NCBI RefSeq assembly: GCF_022647665.1 | Contig: NZ_CP071872.1 | Span: 5,518,001-5,582,000, forward strand | Length of the DNA stretch: 64,000 bases | Direction of reading: 5' to 3' | DNA from: Streptomyces formicae | Lineage (GTDB): Bacteria; Actinomycetota; Actinomycetes; Streptomycetales; Streptomycetaceae | Shown: piece after piece, positions 34,553 through 42,142 of the stretch | Position numbering within the stretch: the first letter of the stretch is position 1 | How the letters are laid out: each line of letters starts with the position of its first letter | The notes under the pieces: generated by a model | Seen by the model: only the letters and a program-made list of their open reading frames with translations | What the model was told of the DNA's origin: nothing | Database searches by the model: none | Made by a program: the position numbers and the translations under genes

Positions 34553-36767
34553 GTTCCGCCTCTTCCCCCAGCCGGACCAGCAGGCTCCTGCCGCTGACGG
34601 TCAGCTCCGCCGCGCGCTCCAGGGTGTCGAGAGCCCGCAGGGCCTGCTCGGCGCTGCCCGGCTCGAACGCGGCGAGTCCTGCCCGTTCGTATGCCCCCGC
34701 CAGCAGCTCCGACACCGAAACGGGTGCGTCCGTCCAGGGGGCGTGATGGCTCCAGAGGCCGTCCTCGGCGTAGAGGTCGGTGACTTCCAGAAGCCTGTGC
34801 AGCCGCGCCCGGCGGTGGCCGCGGAGCAGTGCGAGCGCCAGCTCGCGCGCGTCCGCGTGCAGGGGCAGGCCGAGGGCGCCGAAGCCGTGCCGGCCCACCG
34901 AGGGGCCGGAGTCGGCCGGTCCGGCCAGCGGGGTCAGTGTGGAGAGCGATCCGGCGGCGGCCTCGGCCTGTTCCGGCGCCCGCTCGCGCAGCAGGCTCCA
35001 GGCGCCGGCCAGCCGGCCGGTCCAGTGGGCGGCCTCGTCGAGCCCGAGCCGCGGCACCACCGGTGTGCCGAAGCAGTTCCGGTACGGATCGAGGTCGTCG
35101 ATGGCGAGATCAGGCGCCCCGTCCCGGCCGAGCCGGCGCACCGGCCGCCAGTCGGCGGTGGGTTCGGCAGGCCGGGCGATCCGCCGCTCGACGCGGCCGG
35201 CCCGCACCAGGAAGCCCTTCTCGACGGGCCGGACCTCAGCGGTGCCACGCTCTCCCGGGCCGGTGAGCCGCAGTTCGCCGAGGGTCGGCAGGAACAACGC
35301 GCCGTTCTCGTACGGCACCCGGACGGCCAGGTCGGGTCCGCCGTCCCGTACGACGGCCGCGGCGGCCGACGCGGCCAGCCGGGCGCCGGGCCCGGCCGAG
35401 CCGGGCCGGTCCTCGTCGAGGGCGTCCAGAGCGTCGAGCAGCCAGCTGCGCGTGTACGGATGCGCGAGCACGTCGTCGTACCCGTCGGCGCCCGAGCGCT
35501 CCACGGCCGCCGTGAGCGCCCAGGCACGGGCCCATGCGTCGCCTCCCCGCCCGGCGAGCTCGTCGTGGAGCCTGGCGAGCAGCAGCGCGGTCAGCTCGTG
35601 CTGCGCGGTGCCGAGCACGGCGTCGTCGCCGACCGCCGGGGAGACGGTCGTGGACGCGGTGCGCAGCTCGATGCCGCGGACGAGGGCCTCCAGGTCGGTG
35701 CAGTACACGGAGGTGTTGTCGAAGTCCGTGCCGCTGCGGTACCGGTGGGTGTAAAGGCCGCCTCCGCACGAGCGTACGACCGGGCACCGGCGGCAGGTGT
35801 CGCTGACACCGGCCAGACCGAGCTGGCGGGCGCGGACTCCGGGGTGCGCGGCGACCTCGTCGAAGGGGTGCGTGAAGACGTCGAACCCGGTGGCCGCGGC
35901 GCCTTCGTAGGCGCTCTTGAGCGAGTCGACCTGCTCCAGGGTGCCGTCGGTCTCGACGACGACGAGGTCGGTGGGGGCGAGGCCGAGCGACTCGGTGAGA
36001 CTGGGGCCGCCGGAGAGCGTGGACAGGACCGATTCGAAGAGCCGCACCGGGACCCGGCGGCCCTGTCGGTCCCAGCGGTCGAAGACGGTGAGGATCCAGT
36101 CGGCGTACGCGGTGGGCGAGCCGTCCGGCCGCGGCGGCGGGGTGTCCCAGGTGGCGTGCGGCAGCAGGAAGTCGATGCGCGGCGGGTCGAGCTCCATCAG
36201 CGCGTCATGGACGGCCACGGGGTCGTTCTCGACGTCGATCGTGCAGAGCAGGCCGAGGTTGAGATGGCGGTAGCGCTCCTCGTCGAGGAGCCTCACGGCC
36301 CGGACGACCAGGGGGTGGCTGCTGCGGCCGTCCGCGAAGCGGCGGTGGCGGTCGTTGGCGGCCTTGTCGCCGTCGAGGGAGATGCCGACCCTGACGCCGA
36401 ACTCGTCGAAGAGGTCGAGATAGCGGGGGCTGAGTTGGAGCCCGTTGGTGTGGATCCGCAGGTCGAGTGCGGTGACGCCGTCGAGGGCGGTGGTCAGCTC
36501 CTCGCAGATACGGCGCAGCCGGGCGGGGCCGGCGAGCAGGGGCTCCCCTCCGTGCAGGATCACTGACACGGAGGGCAGTGCATGGTTCCTCGCGTGCTCG
36601 GCCAGTCGCCGGGCGGTCTGGAGGATCGCTTCGTCAGAGATTGCCTTGGGGCGGGTGCGCCAGCTCTGATCCGCGTGTTCGTAGACGTAGCAGTGGTCGC
36701 ATGCGAGATCGCACCTGCTGTGCACTTTGATGACGATCTCGCGGAATGGGACCAGGGGTCCTGTCAT
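34542..36767 (-). CDS. fxsB: FxsB radical SAM/SPASM peptide maturase with C-terminal HExxH-type domain
   Basis: 741 residues. The radical SAM cluster motif C-D-L-A-C-D-H-C (CxxxCxxC) is at about 19-26, followed by the G-G-E-P motif (H-G-G-E-P-L-L). A SPASM/auxiliary cluster segment follows near 325-340 (C-R-R-C-P-V-V-R-S-C-G-G-G). The last 340 residues resemble the HExxH-type domain often fused to or beside FxsB, including L-Y-A-E-D-G ... H-H-A-P-W-T-D-A-P-V. FxsB enzymes are cyclophane-forming maturases that cross-link the aromatic residue of the F-x-S core. Start ATG 36767, 61 bases after the fxsA stop. Confidence 0.9.
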   Translation of the reverse strand: MTGPLVPFREIVIKVHSRCDLACDHCYVYEHADQSWRTRPKAISDEAILQTARRLAEHARNHALPSVSVILHGGEPLLAGPARLRRICEELTTALDGVTALDLRIHTNGLQLSPRYLDLFDEFGVRVGISLDGDKAANDRHRRFADGRSSHPLVVRAVRLLDEERYRHLNLGLLCTIDVENDPVAVHDALMELDPPRIDFLLPHATWDTPPPRPDGSPTAYADWILTVFDRWDRQGRRVPVRLFESVLSTLSGGPSLTESLGLAPTDLVVVETDGTLEQVDSLKSAYEGAAATGFDVFTHPFDEVAAHPGVRARQLGLAGVSDTCRRCPVVRSCGGGLYTHRYRSGTDFDNTSVYCTDLEALVRGIELRTASTTVSPAVGDDAVLGTAQHELTALLLARLHDELAGRGGDAWARAWALTAAVERSGADGYDDVLAHPYTRSWLLDALDALDEDRPGSAGPGARLAASAAAAVVRDGGPDLAVRVPYENGALFLPTLGELRLTGPGERGTAEVRPVEKGFLVRAGRVERRIARPAEPTADWRPVRRLGRDGAPDLAIDDLDPYRNCFGTPVVPRLGLDEAAHWTGRLAGAWSLLRERAPEQAEAAAGSLSTLTPLAGPADSGPSVGRHGFGALGLPLHADARELALALLRGHRRARLHRLLEVTDLYAEDGLWSHHAPWTDAPVSVSELLAGAYERAGLAAFEPGSAEQALRALDTLERAAELTVSGRSLLVRLGEEAERGR

Positions 36768-36828
36768 TCCACCAGTCTAGGGTCAGGCAGGACGGCCTGG
36801 TGCCGGACCGGAGCGGTGTGGAGCCGGA

Positions 36829-36993
36829 CTAGAGAGCGGAGTTGAAGCTCGAAACCCGCACGGTACGGTCGACGGCAGCGGGACGCACGCGACCCAGCTT
36901 CCTGGCGGCATCGGCGCCGCGCACGTCGATCTCGGTCACGGGCACACGATTCTTCTTCGCGGCGGCGAAGGTGGCTGAGGTCTGGAAGGTCAC
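36829..36993 (-). CDS. fxsA: FxsA precursor peptide, FxSxx-COOH RiPP family
   Basis: A 54-residue peptide from GTG 36993 to TAG at 36829-36831. An in-frame TGA just upstream excludes a longer form, and AGGA lies 8 bases before the GTG. The C-terminus is V-S-S-F-N-S-A-L, i.e. Phe-x-Ser-x-x-COOH, the defining tail of the family. The leader is basic in the middle (A-A-K-K-N-R-V-P-V) and has an R-G-A-D-A-A-R-K segment. It directly precedes the radical SAM maturase on the same strand. FxsB would be expected to cross-link the Phe and Ser (F-N-S) into a three-residue cyclophane. What happens next (cleavage, export, acetylation) is unknown. Confidence 0.9.
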   Translation of the reverse strand: MTFQTSATFAAAKKNRVPVTEIDVRGADAARKLGRVRPAAVDRTVRVSSFNSAL

Positions 36994-37027
36994 GACGGCC
37001 GTCCTAGGTCATCTTGTGCTAACAGGG

Positions 37028-37056
37028 GTGCCGCACCGTTGCAGTGTCGGCGGCAC
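37028..37056 (-). promoter_or_regulatory. Inverted repeat upstream of fxsA
   Basis: GTGCCGC (37028-37034) and GCGGCAC (37050-37056) form a 7-bp inverted repeat about 35 bases upstream of the fxsA start. It could be an operator or simply a GC-rich coincidence; no clear -10/-35 pair was identified. Confidence 0.25.
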
Positions 37057-37193
37057 GACTTTACTCTCATGGCCACCCACAGCAACTCGGCACGTAGGGC
37101 TGAGACGAAAGCGTTGCCCGAGTATTCCCCGCCCCGCACGGAACAAGCCATTCCATCGAACGAGTGAAGCCAAATCCGCTGAGGGTGGTGCGC

Positions 37194-38126
37194 ATGACCG
37201 GGATACCCGGACATCTGCAAAGCATGGTCTTCCGAAACGCTGATCTGCCGGTTCTCTTTCACCGCACGGACGAGACAGCCATCACGCGGCAGCGGGAGGC
37301 GGTCAACGGCACCCGGCTGCAACTGCTCCTGCTCGTGCTGGGCGCCGCCCTGGCCGCGCTGCCGTGGCAGGGCTCGATCGGCGACTCCTTCCAACTCATG
37401 GGCGCACTCAGTGCGTCGGCGTACGGCGGCGTCCTCGTCGTCGGCCTCCGCGGCTCCCGCCACCGAGCAAAGTCGCACTGGCAACTCAACCGCTCCGCAG
37501 CGGAGTTCATCCGCTCCATGTGCTGGCGGTACGCAGTCCACGGAGCCCCCTTCGAATCGAACACCCCCGACCCCGACCGGCTGTTCACCACCCGACTGGA
37601 AGAGGGGCTCCAGGAGCTGCGGAAGGTCGGCTGGGTCGACCCACGGGCCGACGGAGAGACCGCCGCCGCCTCGGAGCTCATCACCACACCGATGCGGCTG
37701 CTGCGGGAGAAGGCGTTCAGCGTACGCAAGGAGACGTACGTACGGGACAGGCTCATCGAACAGCGCAACTGGTACCACCGGCGCACGGAGGTGTCCCGGC
37801 GCGCCACCACGCTGTGGCAGCTCACGATCGCACTGCTCACCCTGCTCGCGCTGTTCTTCGGGACACTGCGCACCTTCTCCGTGACGGAGTCGTCCGAGCC
37901 GCTCGGGCTGATCTCCGCAGCCGCCGCGGCATGCCTCGCATGGAGCGAGATCCGACGGCACCAGCCACTGATCGCCGCACACTCGCTCGTGGAGGAGGAC
38001 CTGGCGGCGATCCACATCGCCATGGAGACGTCGGTCACCGAGGAGCAGTGGCCCTCGGCCGTGTACGAGACGGAGCGGATCGTGTCGCCGCAGCACACCG
38101 ACTGGCTGGTGCGGCACCGCAGTTGA
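37194..38126 (+). CDS. DUF4231/SLATT-type two-domain membrane protein
   Basis: About 310 residues from ATG 37194 (GAGGG upstream; GTG 37164 is an alternative). Two hydrophobic hairpins occur: L-L-L-L-V-L-G-A-A-L-A-A-L near residues 40-60, and L-T-I-A-L-L-T-L-L-A-L-F-F with A-A-A-A-C-L-A-W near 215-260. Each is followed by an amphipathic helix rich in Arg/Glu (E-E-D-L-A-A-I-H-I-A-M-E). The layout fits DUF4231/SLATT proteins, whose relatives have been proposed as membrane effectors in nucleotide-signalling conflict systems. Divergent from fxsA with 200 bases between, so it is unlikely to belong to that operon. Confidence 0.7.
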   Translation: MTGIPGHLQSMVFRNADLPVLFHRTDETAITRQREAVNGTRLQLLLLVLGAALAALPWQGSIGDSFQLMGALSASAYGGVLVVGLRGSRHRAKSHWQLNRSAAEFIRSMCWRYAVHGAPFESNTPDPDRLFTTRLEEGLQELRKVGWVDPRADGETAAASELITTPMRLLREKAFSVRKETYVRDRLIEQRNWYHRRTEVSRRATTLWQLTIALLTLLALFFGTLRTFSVTESSEPLGLISAAAAACLAWSEIRRHQPLIAAHSLVEEDLAAIHIAMETSVTEEQWPSAVYETERIVSPQHTDWLVRHRS

Positions 38127-38130
38127 CGTG

Positions 38131-38175
38131 TTGTCAGGGATTCGCACCTGCGGCCATGCGCTGAGAAGGCGCATG
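38131..38175 (-). repeat. Partial tRNA-Arg copy (anticodon arm to T arm)
   Basis: On the minus strand this stretch reads a perfect anticodon stem-loop ATGCGC-CTTCTCA-GCGCAT (anticodon TCT), then GGCCGCAGG and a T-arm-like hairpin. It matches the tRNA-Arg(TCT) at 39483-39555 over about 41 bases with about six differences. The 5' half and the acceptor end are missing. Confidence 0.65.
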
Positions 38176-38331
38176 GCCGGCGCGCGTCTGCTGTGCCTCT
38201 GACCTGCCCTTACGCGTTGTCCTGACCGGCTGTCAGGGAGCTTTCCCGGGAACGCGAAACCGACATCCGGCATGACTCCCTGGCCGGTGCCACCAGACAC
38301 GGGCGCCCGCGTGCTCGGGAAAATCTCGTGA

Positions 38332-38700
38332 CCTTGCGATGTTGGCAGCGTTACGGGGGAGCGGTTCGGCCGCCGGCCAACGACTGCTGCTTGCGGTGAG
38401 CGCCGCGGTCGCTTCGGTGACGCCGGCATCGCCCTGAACACCGCCGCGCCCCTCATGCGCCGCCACATTCCCGTCCCCGAACGCCGAGCGGCTCTGTGGG
38501 TCGAAGCAGCCCGTGCTTACAACCAGCAGGGCCGCCTGGCCGAGGGCTACCAGGCCCTGCGGATCGCCGAGACCTGCGCCGCCCAGGATGTACGCCGCCC
38601 CGCCGTCCGTGACCTGGTCGCCGACATGGCCGCCCGCGACCGGCGACGTACGCTGCCCGAGCTCCACCACTTCAGCCGGCGACTGGGAGTCCCCGCGTGA
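38332..38700 (+). pseudogene. XRE-family transcriptional regulator, C-terminal remnant
   Basis: The frame from about 38401 to 38700 reads G-D-A-G-I-A-L-N-T-A-A-P-L, then R-R-A-A-L-W-V-E-A-A-R-A-Y and V-R-R-P-A-V-R-D-L-V-A-D-M. This is the C-terminal TPR-like tail of Streptomyces helix-turn-helix regulators that usually sit beside a flavoprotein. The DNA-binding N-terminus is absent; an in-frame TGA lies at 38329. ATG 38455 could start an 81-residue stub. The next gene starts in its stop codon (GTGA at 38697), the usual coupling of this pair, which shows the truncation is on the 5' side. Confidence 0.65.
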
Positions 38701-39239
38701 CCGCACAGCCGTTCCTGTACGTCGTCGTCTGCGCCGCCGGCATCGCGGGCGACGCCCACAAGCTGATCACCGCCGCGCATAAGCAGAAATGGGGCGTCGG
38801 TGTCATAGCCACGCCCCAGGGGCTCGGCTTCCTCGACGCCGAGGCGATCGAGGCCCAGACGGGCTACCCGATCCGCTCGGCCTGGCGCAGCCCCGGCGAC
38901 CCACGCCCGCTCCCGCCGGCCGACGCCGTCGCCGTTGCACCGGCCACCTTCAACACGATCAACAAGTGGGCCGCCGGCATCGCCGACACACTCGCCCTCG
39001 GCATCCTGTGCGAGGCATACGGGATGGGCATCCCGACCGCCGTCCTGCCGTACGTGAACGCCGCCATGGCCGCACACCCGGCCTACGGCCGGAGCCTGGA
39101 CCAGCTGCGCGACATGGGCGTGCTGGTCGGGTCGTACGAGCCGCACCGCCCCAAGGCAGGCGGTGGAGCGGACCGCTTCCGGTGGGAGGAGGCGCTGGAG
39201 CTTCTGACTCCCGCGCTGGTGGGGAAGACGGCCAACTGA
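38697..39239 (+). CDS. Flavoprotein (HFCD superfamily, phosphopantothenoylcysteine decarboxylase-like)
   Basis: 180 residues. The FMN-binding start reads F-L-Y-V-V-V-C-A-A-G-I-A, and the P-A-T-F-N-T-I-N-K-W-A-A-G-I-A-D segment matches the P-x-x-x-N-T-x-x-K/W-G-I-A-D motif of homo-oligomeric flavin-containing decarboxylases (Dfp/EpiD type). The usual P-x-M-N-x2-M equivalent is V-L-P-Y-V-N-A-A-M-A. It starts at GTG 38697 within the stop of the regulator remnant. A Cys-decarboxylating role is possible, but this subfamily next to XRE regulators has no known substrate. Confidence 0.8.
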   Translation: MTAQPFLYVVVCAAGIAGDAHKLITAAHKQKWGVGVIATPQGLGFLDAEAIEAQTGYPIRSAWRSPGDPRPLPPADAVAVAPATFNTINKWAAGIADTLALGILCEAYGMGIPTAVLPYVNAAMAAHPAYGRSLDQLRDMGVLVGSYEPHRPKAGGGADRFRWEEALELLTPALVGKTAN

Positions 39240-39446
39240 CTGGTGGACGCCCCGACCGCCTGACGTCGGCCGCCGCGCGGAGGAGCGCCGGCGGCTCTTC
39301 GGAGGGAGGCCGGCGGGTCTGTGCCGGCACCCAGAGCGTCCGGGGGGTCAGCGCCGACTTGCCACTTCCTTCAAGAGGGCGCGCGCCTCGGTTCAGGCGC
39401 TCCCGCGCAGCCACTCCGCCGGGCCCTATAAACCGCTCCTGACCAG

Positions 39447-39473
39447 CAAAAGCGCCCTCCCGAAGGGAGGGCG
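39447..39473 (-). terminator. Rho-independent terminator of the tRNA-Arg gene
   Basis: A 9-bp perfect stem (CGCCCTCCC/GGGAGGGCG, 39453-39473) with a 3-base loop. It is followed on the minus strand by CTTTT (39448-39452). It lies 10 bases past the 3' end of the tRNA. Confidence 0.75.
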
Positions 39474-39482
39474 GAGAGAGGG

Positions 39483-39555
39483 CGCCCCCGGCAGGAATCG
39501 GACCTGCGGCCAGGCGCTCAGAAGGCGCCTGCTCCATCCACTGGGCCGCGGGGGC
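39483..39555 (-). tRNA. tRNA-Arg (anticodon TCT), atypical
   Basis: A full cloverleaf can be drawn: acceptor GCCCCCG/CGGGGGC with discriminator G, D arm GCCC...GAGC, anticodon arm GGCGC-CTTCTGA-GCGCC (anticodon TCT), variable loop TGGCC and T arm GCAGG-TCCGATT-CCTGC. Deviations are a C-A mismatch in the D stem, C instead of T at position 55 of the T loop, and G instead of A at position 37. CCA is not encoded. It ends 10 bases from the stop of the SLOG-like gene. It may be functional or decaying; a partial copy lies at 38131-38175. Confidence 0.75.
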
Positions 39556-39565
39556 CGGGACGGTG

Positions 39566-40045
39566 TCAGACGCGCTCGACGCCGTCCCGCCAGATCACTG
39601 TGACGGGCTTGCCCCGCTCGCGCGCGTACCGGACGATGTCGCCGGTGCCGCCGAGCCCGCGGGCGGGGCGCCCGTCCCAGACCGCGAGCAGCCGGTCGCA
39701 GTTGTCGGCGATGTAGACGCCCGCCGCGTAGTAGGCCTCGTCGGTGGAGTGCGGGAAGGCCATGCGGACCTCCTGGCTGGCGAGGTTCCTGAGGCGCAGA
39801 TAGCCGGCGAGCGCCTGCGGGTCCTCGAAGCCGTCCTCGTAGTCGCCGCTGGGGATCACCACGGTCAGCTCGGCCCCGCAGTCCAGGGCGATGTCGGCGA
39901 AGAGCTGGTCGGCGCCCTCGGCGAGGCTGGAGAGGGCCTCCATGGTCCCCTCCTGGCCGCAGAGCAGCGCCTTCATGGCGGCCAGGACATGGGGCAGGGC
40001 GGCGGGCGGGATGCTTCTGTGGCCGGTCACTCCGATGCGCTTCAT
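39566..40045 (-). CDS. SLOG/LOG-like nucleotide-binding (Rossmann) protein
   Basis: 159 residues from ATG 40045. It starts with R-I-G-V-T-G-H-R-S, the glycine-rich loop of SLOG-superfamily proteins (DprA/LOG/TIR-related Rossmann folds that bind or cleave nucleotides). A-E-G-A-D-Q-L-F-A supplies the family's G-A-D, followed by V-V-I-P, and L-L-A-V-W-D-G-R-P and G-G-T-G-D are later signatures. The likely ligand is NAD or a nucleotide second messenger. The only related-context gene nearby is the SLATT-type membrane protein at 37194. Exact function unknown. Confidence 0.7.
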   Translation of the reverse strand: MKRIGVTGHRSIPPAALPHVLAAMKALLCGQEGTMEALSSLAEGADQLFADIALDCGAELTVVIPSGDYEDGFEDPQALAGYLRLRNLASQEVRMAFPHSTDEAYYAAGVYIADNCDRLLAVWDGRPARGLGGTGDIVRYARERGKPVTVIWRDGVERV

Positions 40046-40107
40046 CCGCCCCCCGTTCCGTCCGCGGCCGACCGCTCTGCCGCCCTCTCAAAAGTGTGCA
40101 ATACGTC

Positions 40108-40138
40108 GAGCCCCCGCCCAAAGACCGGGCGGGGGCTC
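40108..40138 (-). terminator. Terminator hairpin of the streptogrisin gene
   Basis: A perfect 12-bp stem GAGCCCCCGCCC/GGGCGGGGGCTC with loop AAAGACC, 40 bases downstream of the protease stop on the minus strand. Confidence 0.8.
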
Positions 40139-40177
40139 CCTGATGCGTCACGGAGGGTCAGAGGAGCGCCGGTGCCG

Positions 40178-41077
40178 TCAGTAGACGCTCACGCCGTACG
40201 CGTTGAGCGCCTCGGTGACCGGCTGGAAGAAGGTCGTCCCGCCGGAGGAGCAGTTGCCGCTGCCGCCGGAGGTGAGGCCGAGCGCCACGCTGCCGGCGTA
40301 CAGGGGACCGCCGGAGTCGCCCGGCTCGGCGCAGATGTTGGTGCGGATCATGCCGTAGACGATGTCACCGCCGCCGTAGTTCACGGTGGCGTTGAGACCG
40401 GTGACGGAGCCGCAGTGGGTGCCGGTGGTGGAGCCCCGGCGGCAGGCCGACTGGCCCACGCTCGGGTTCGCGGCCGAGGCGATGTCCTGGCTGCCGACGT
40501 TGCCGGGCCTGCTGACCGACGTGGTGTAGCGGACGAGGCCGTAGTCGTTCGTCGGGAAGCTGGAGCCGGCGGTGGTGCCGAGGACGGTCGTGCGGCCGGA
40601 GTTGGACCACCAGGTGCCCGCGCCGTCGGTGCAGTGGCCGGCGGTCAGGAAGTAGTCGGTGCTGCCGCTGCGGACGTTGAAGCCGAGGGAACAGCGCCAG
40701 CTGGTGGCGTAGATGGCGTCGCCGCCGGAGATCAGCTTGGAGAACGTGCCCGGAGTGCGCTCGATGCGCAGGGCGGCGGCGTTGGCGCCCGCCTCCTGCT
40801 TGATCGCGGCTATCTCGGCCTTGGAGACGGTGGAGTCGGCCGTGACGACCAGGGTGTCGGTCGCTTTGTCGATGTGCCAGGCGGTACCGGCCACATCGGC
40901 GTCGAGCACGGCCTCGCTCGCGGCGGAGAGCTGGGTCGCGCTGAAGCTGCGGGGAGCCTCGTCGGCGCTGGCGGTGGGAACGGCCAGGGCTGCGGCTGCG
41001 ATGAGGCCGGTGGTGACGGCGAGGAGACGGGTACGTCTCGCGACGCCGCTACGGGGGGTGGTGCGCTTGATCCTCAC
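40178..41077 (-). CDS. Streptogrisin B-like secreted serine protease
   Basis: 299 residues, the length of streptogrisin A/B precursors. Signal peptide at about 1-38, propeptide to about 115, mature enzyme from I-S-G-G-D-A-I-Y. The triad is His148 (T-A-G-H-C-T), Asp178 (T-N-D-Y-G-L-V) and Ser255 (G-D-S-G-G-P). The sequence closely follows the remembered streptogrisin B pattern (W-R-C-S-L-G-F-N-V-R-S-G, then S-S-G-G-T-T-F-F-Q-P-V). One difference is an added cysteine pair, Cys212 and Cys222, flanking R-R-G-S-T-T-G-T-H, which could form an extra disulfide. A terminator hairpin follows at 40108-40138. Confidence 0.9.
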   Translation of the reverse strand: MRIKRTTPRSGVARRTRLLAVTTGLIAAAALAVPTASADEAPRSFSATQLSAASEAVLDADVAGTAWHIDKATDTLVVTADSTVSKAEIAAIKQEAGANAAALRIERTPGTFSKLISGGDAIYATSWRCSLGFNVRSGSTDYFLTAGHCTDGAGTWWSNSGRTTVLGTTAGSSFPTNDYGLVRYTTSVSRPGNVGSQDIASAANPSVGQSACRRGSTTGTHCGSVTGLNATVNYGGGDIVYGMIRTNICAEPGDSGGPLYAGSVALGLTSGGSGNCSSGGTTFFQPVTEALNAYGVSVY

Positions 41078-41271
41078 TTCTCGTTCCTCCCGAGGGGAAT
41101 CGGGGGCCCGGCTGTGGGGTGACGGGCCCGTGAGGCGCAGTCAGCTGATACCGGCGGTGTCCGGGTTCCGGACTCCGCCGTGCCCCTGACAAGCGCTGCT
41201 CGGGAGCATTCGGGGCGTCAACAAGCCGCGCAAGGGCACCTTTCGGCCGCCTGCGCGGACGGCATGGCGGA

Positions 41272-41304
41272 GCGCCCCGGCCGGTGTCGTACCGGCCGGG
41301 GCGC
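41272..41304 (-). terminator. Terminator of the DUF1684/LLM operon
   Basis: A perfect 14-bp stem (41272-41285 with 41291-41304, GCGCCCCGGCCGGT) and a 5-base loop, about 40 bases after the restored DUF1684 stop at 41341. Confidence 0.75.
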
Positions 41305-41340
41305 GTGAGCCCGGCGGCGGTCTCCGGAATGTGGGACGCG

Positions 41341-42137
41341 TCAGCGGGCGACCAGGTTCCGTTCCCCGGCCGCGATCTCCACCGGGAGCGTGTTGCCGGG
41401 GGCGGGAGGGGGCAGATGAAGTGACCGGCGAAGGCACAGGGCGGCAGCAGCGCACGGTTGAAGTCGACGATGACCGAGCTGTTCTCGGCAGGCGCTGCGG
41501 GCCGCAGGAAGCGGAAGCGGTAGCTGCTGTTCCCGCTGGTGGCGTCGGCGAAGACGGCCCAGAGCGAGCCGTCGGACTCGACGGCGGCATGCAGGCTGTG
41601 CCGTGCGCCGCCGAGCTCGAAGACGAGCTCTCCGGACAGGCCCAGACCGCGCTCGCGCCCGTCGGCGTTCCCGACCCGCACGGTGCGCTGCTCGTCGTAC
41701 GCGTGGAAGGTGCCGGGGACCGTCCAGCGCGGGTCGTACGGGGTGGCCTCGATGCCCGCGAACGCCTGGCGGGCGGGCGCTCCGGGGTCGAAGTCCCGTA
41801 CCGCGAACAGCCCTTCGCGGCGCATCACGACGAGCCGCCGCCCGCCGTGCGCGACCCGGGAGTCCTGCACCGGCGTGTGGTCGACACCGAGCCGGATCTC
41901 GCCGGTCAGCGGCCGTCCGTCGACCGAGAGCCCGTCCTCGGCCACGGCGGTGAGCACCACCTCGTCACCGTCCTCGCGCCAGCTCCCGGGTACGGCCGGA
42001 ATTCGACCTTCCGGGTGGTCCGCCAGCCAGTAGGTGCCGGTGAGGGAGAGCAGTCCGTAGGGCGCGGAGACCGTGGCGGTGCGGTGCTCGTGCCACTGCT
42101 TCCAGTCGTGCCGCGGGTCGGTGGTCATGGTGGTCAT
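41341..42137 (-). CDS. DUF1684 domain protein, apparently one base short near its 3' end
   Basis: ATG 42137 has GGAGG upstream (a second ATG lies at 42128). The protein matches DUF1684 from W-K-Q-W-H-E-H-R, through S-L-T-G-T-Y-W-L-A, to V-D-F-N-R-A-L-L-P-P-C-A-F-A-G-H-F-I-C-P-L-P-P-P. After this the frame goes astray. Adding one C to the C5 run (41398-41402 on the plus strand, GGGGG) restores G-N-T-L-P-V-E-I-A-A-G-E-R and a stop at 41341-41343, for about 265 residues. Without that base the product would run into unrelated sequence toward 41049. Function of DUF1684 is unknown; here it is the last gene of an LLM monooxygenase operon. Confidence 0.7.
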
Positions 42138-42142
42138 GGTGG

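Noticed and set aside
36990..38468. Minus-strand open frame that would extend upstream of fxsA
   Set aside because: It is antisense to the DUF4231 gene and uses a different frame from fxsA; an in-frame stop precedes the fxsA GTG.
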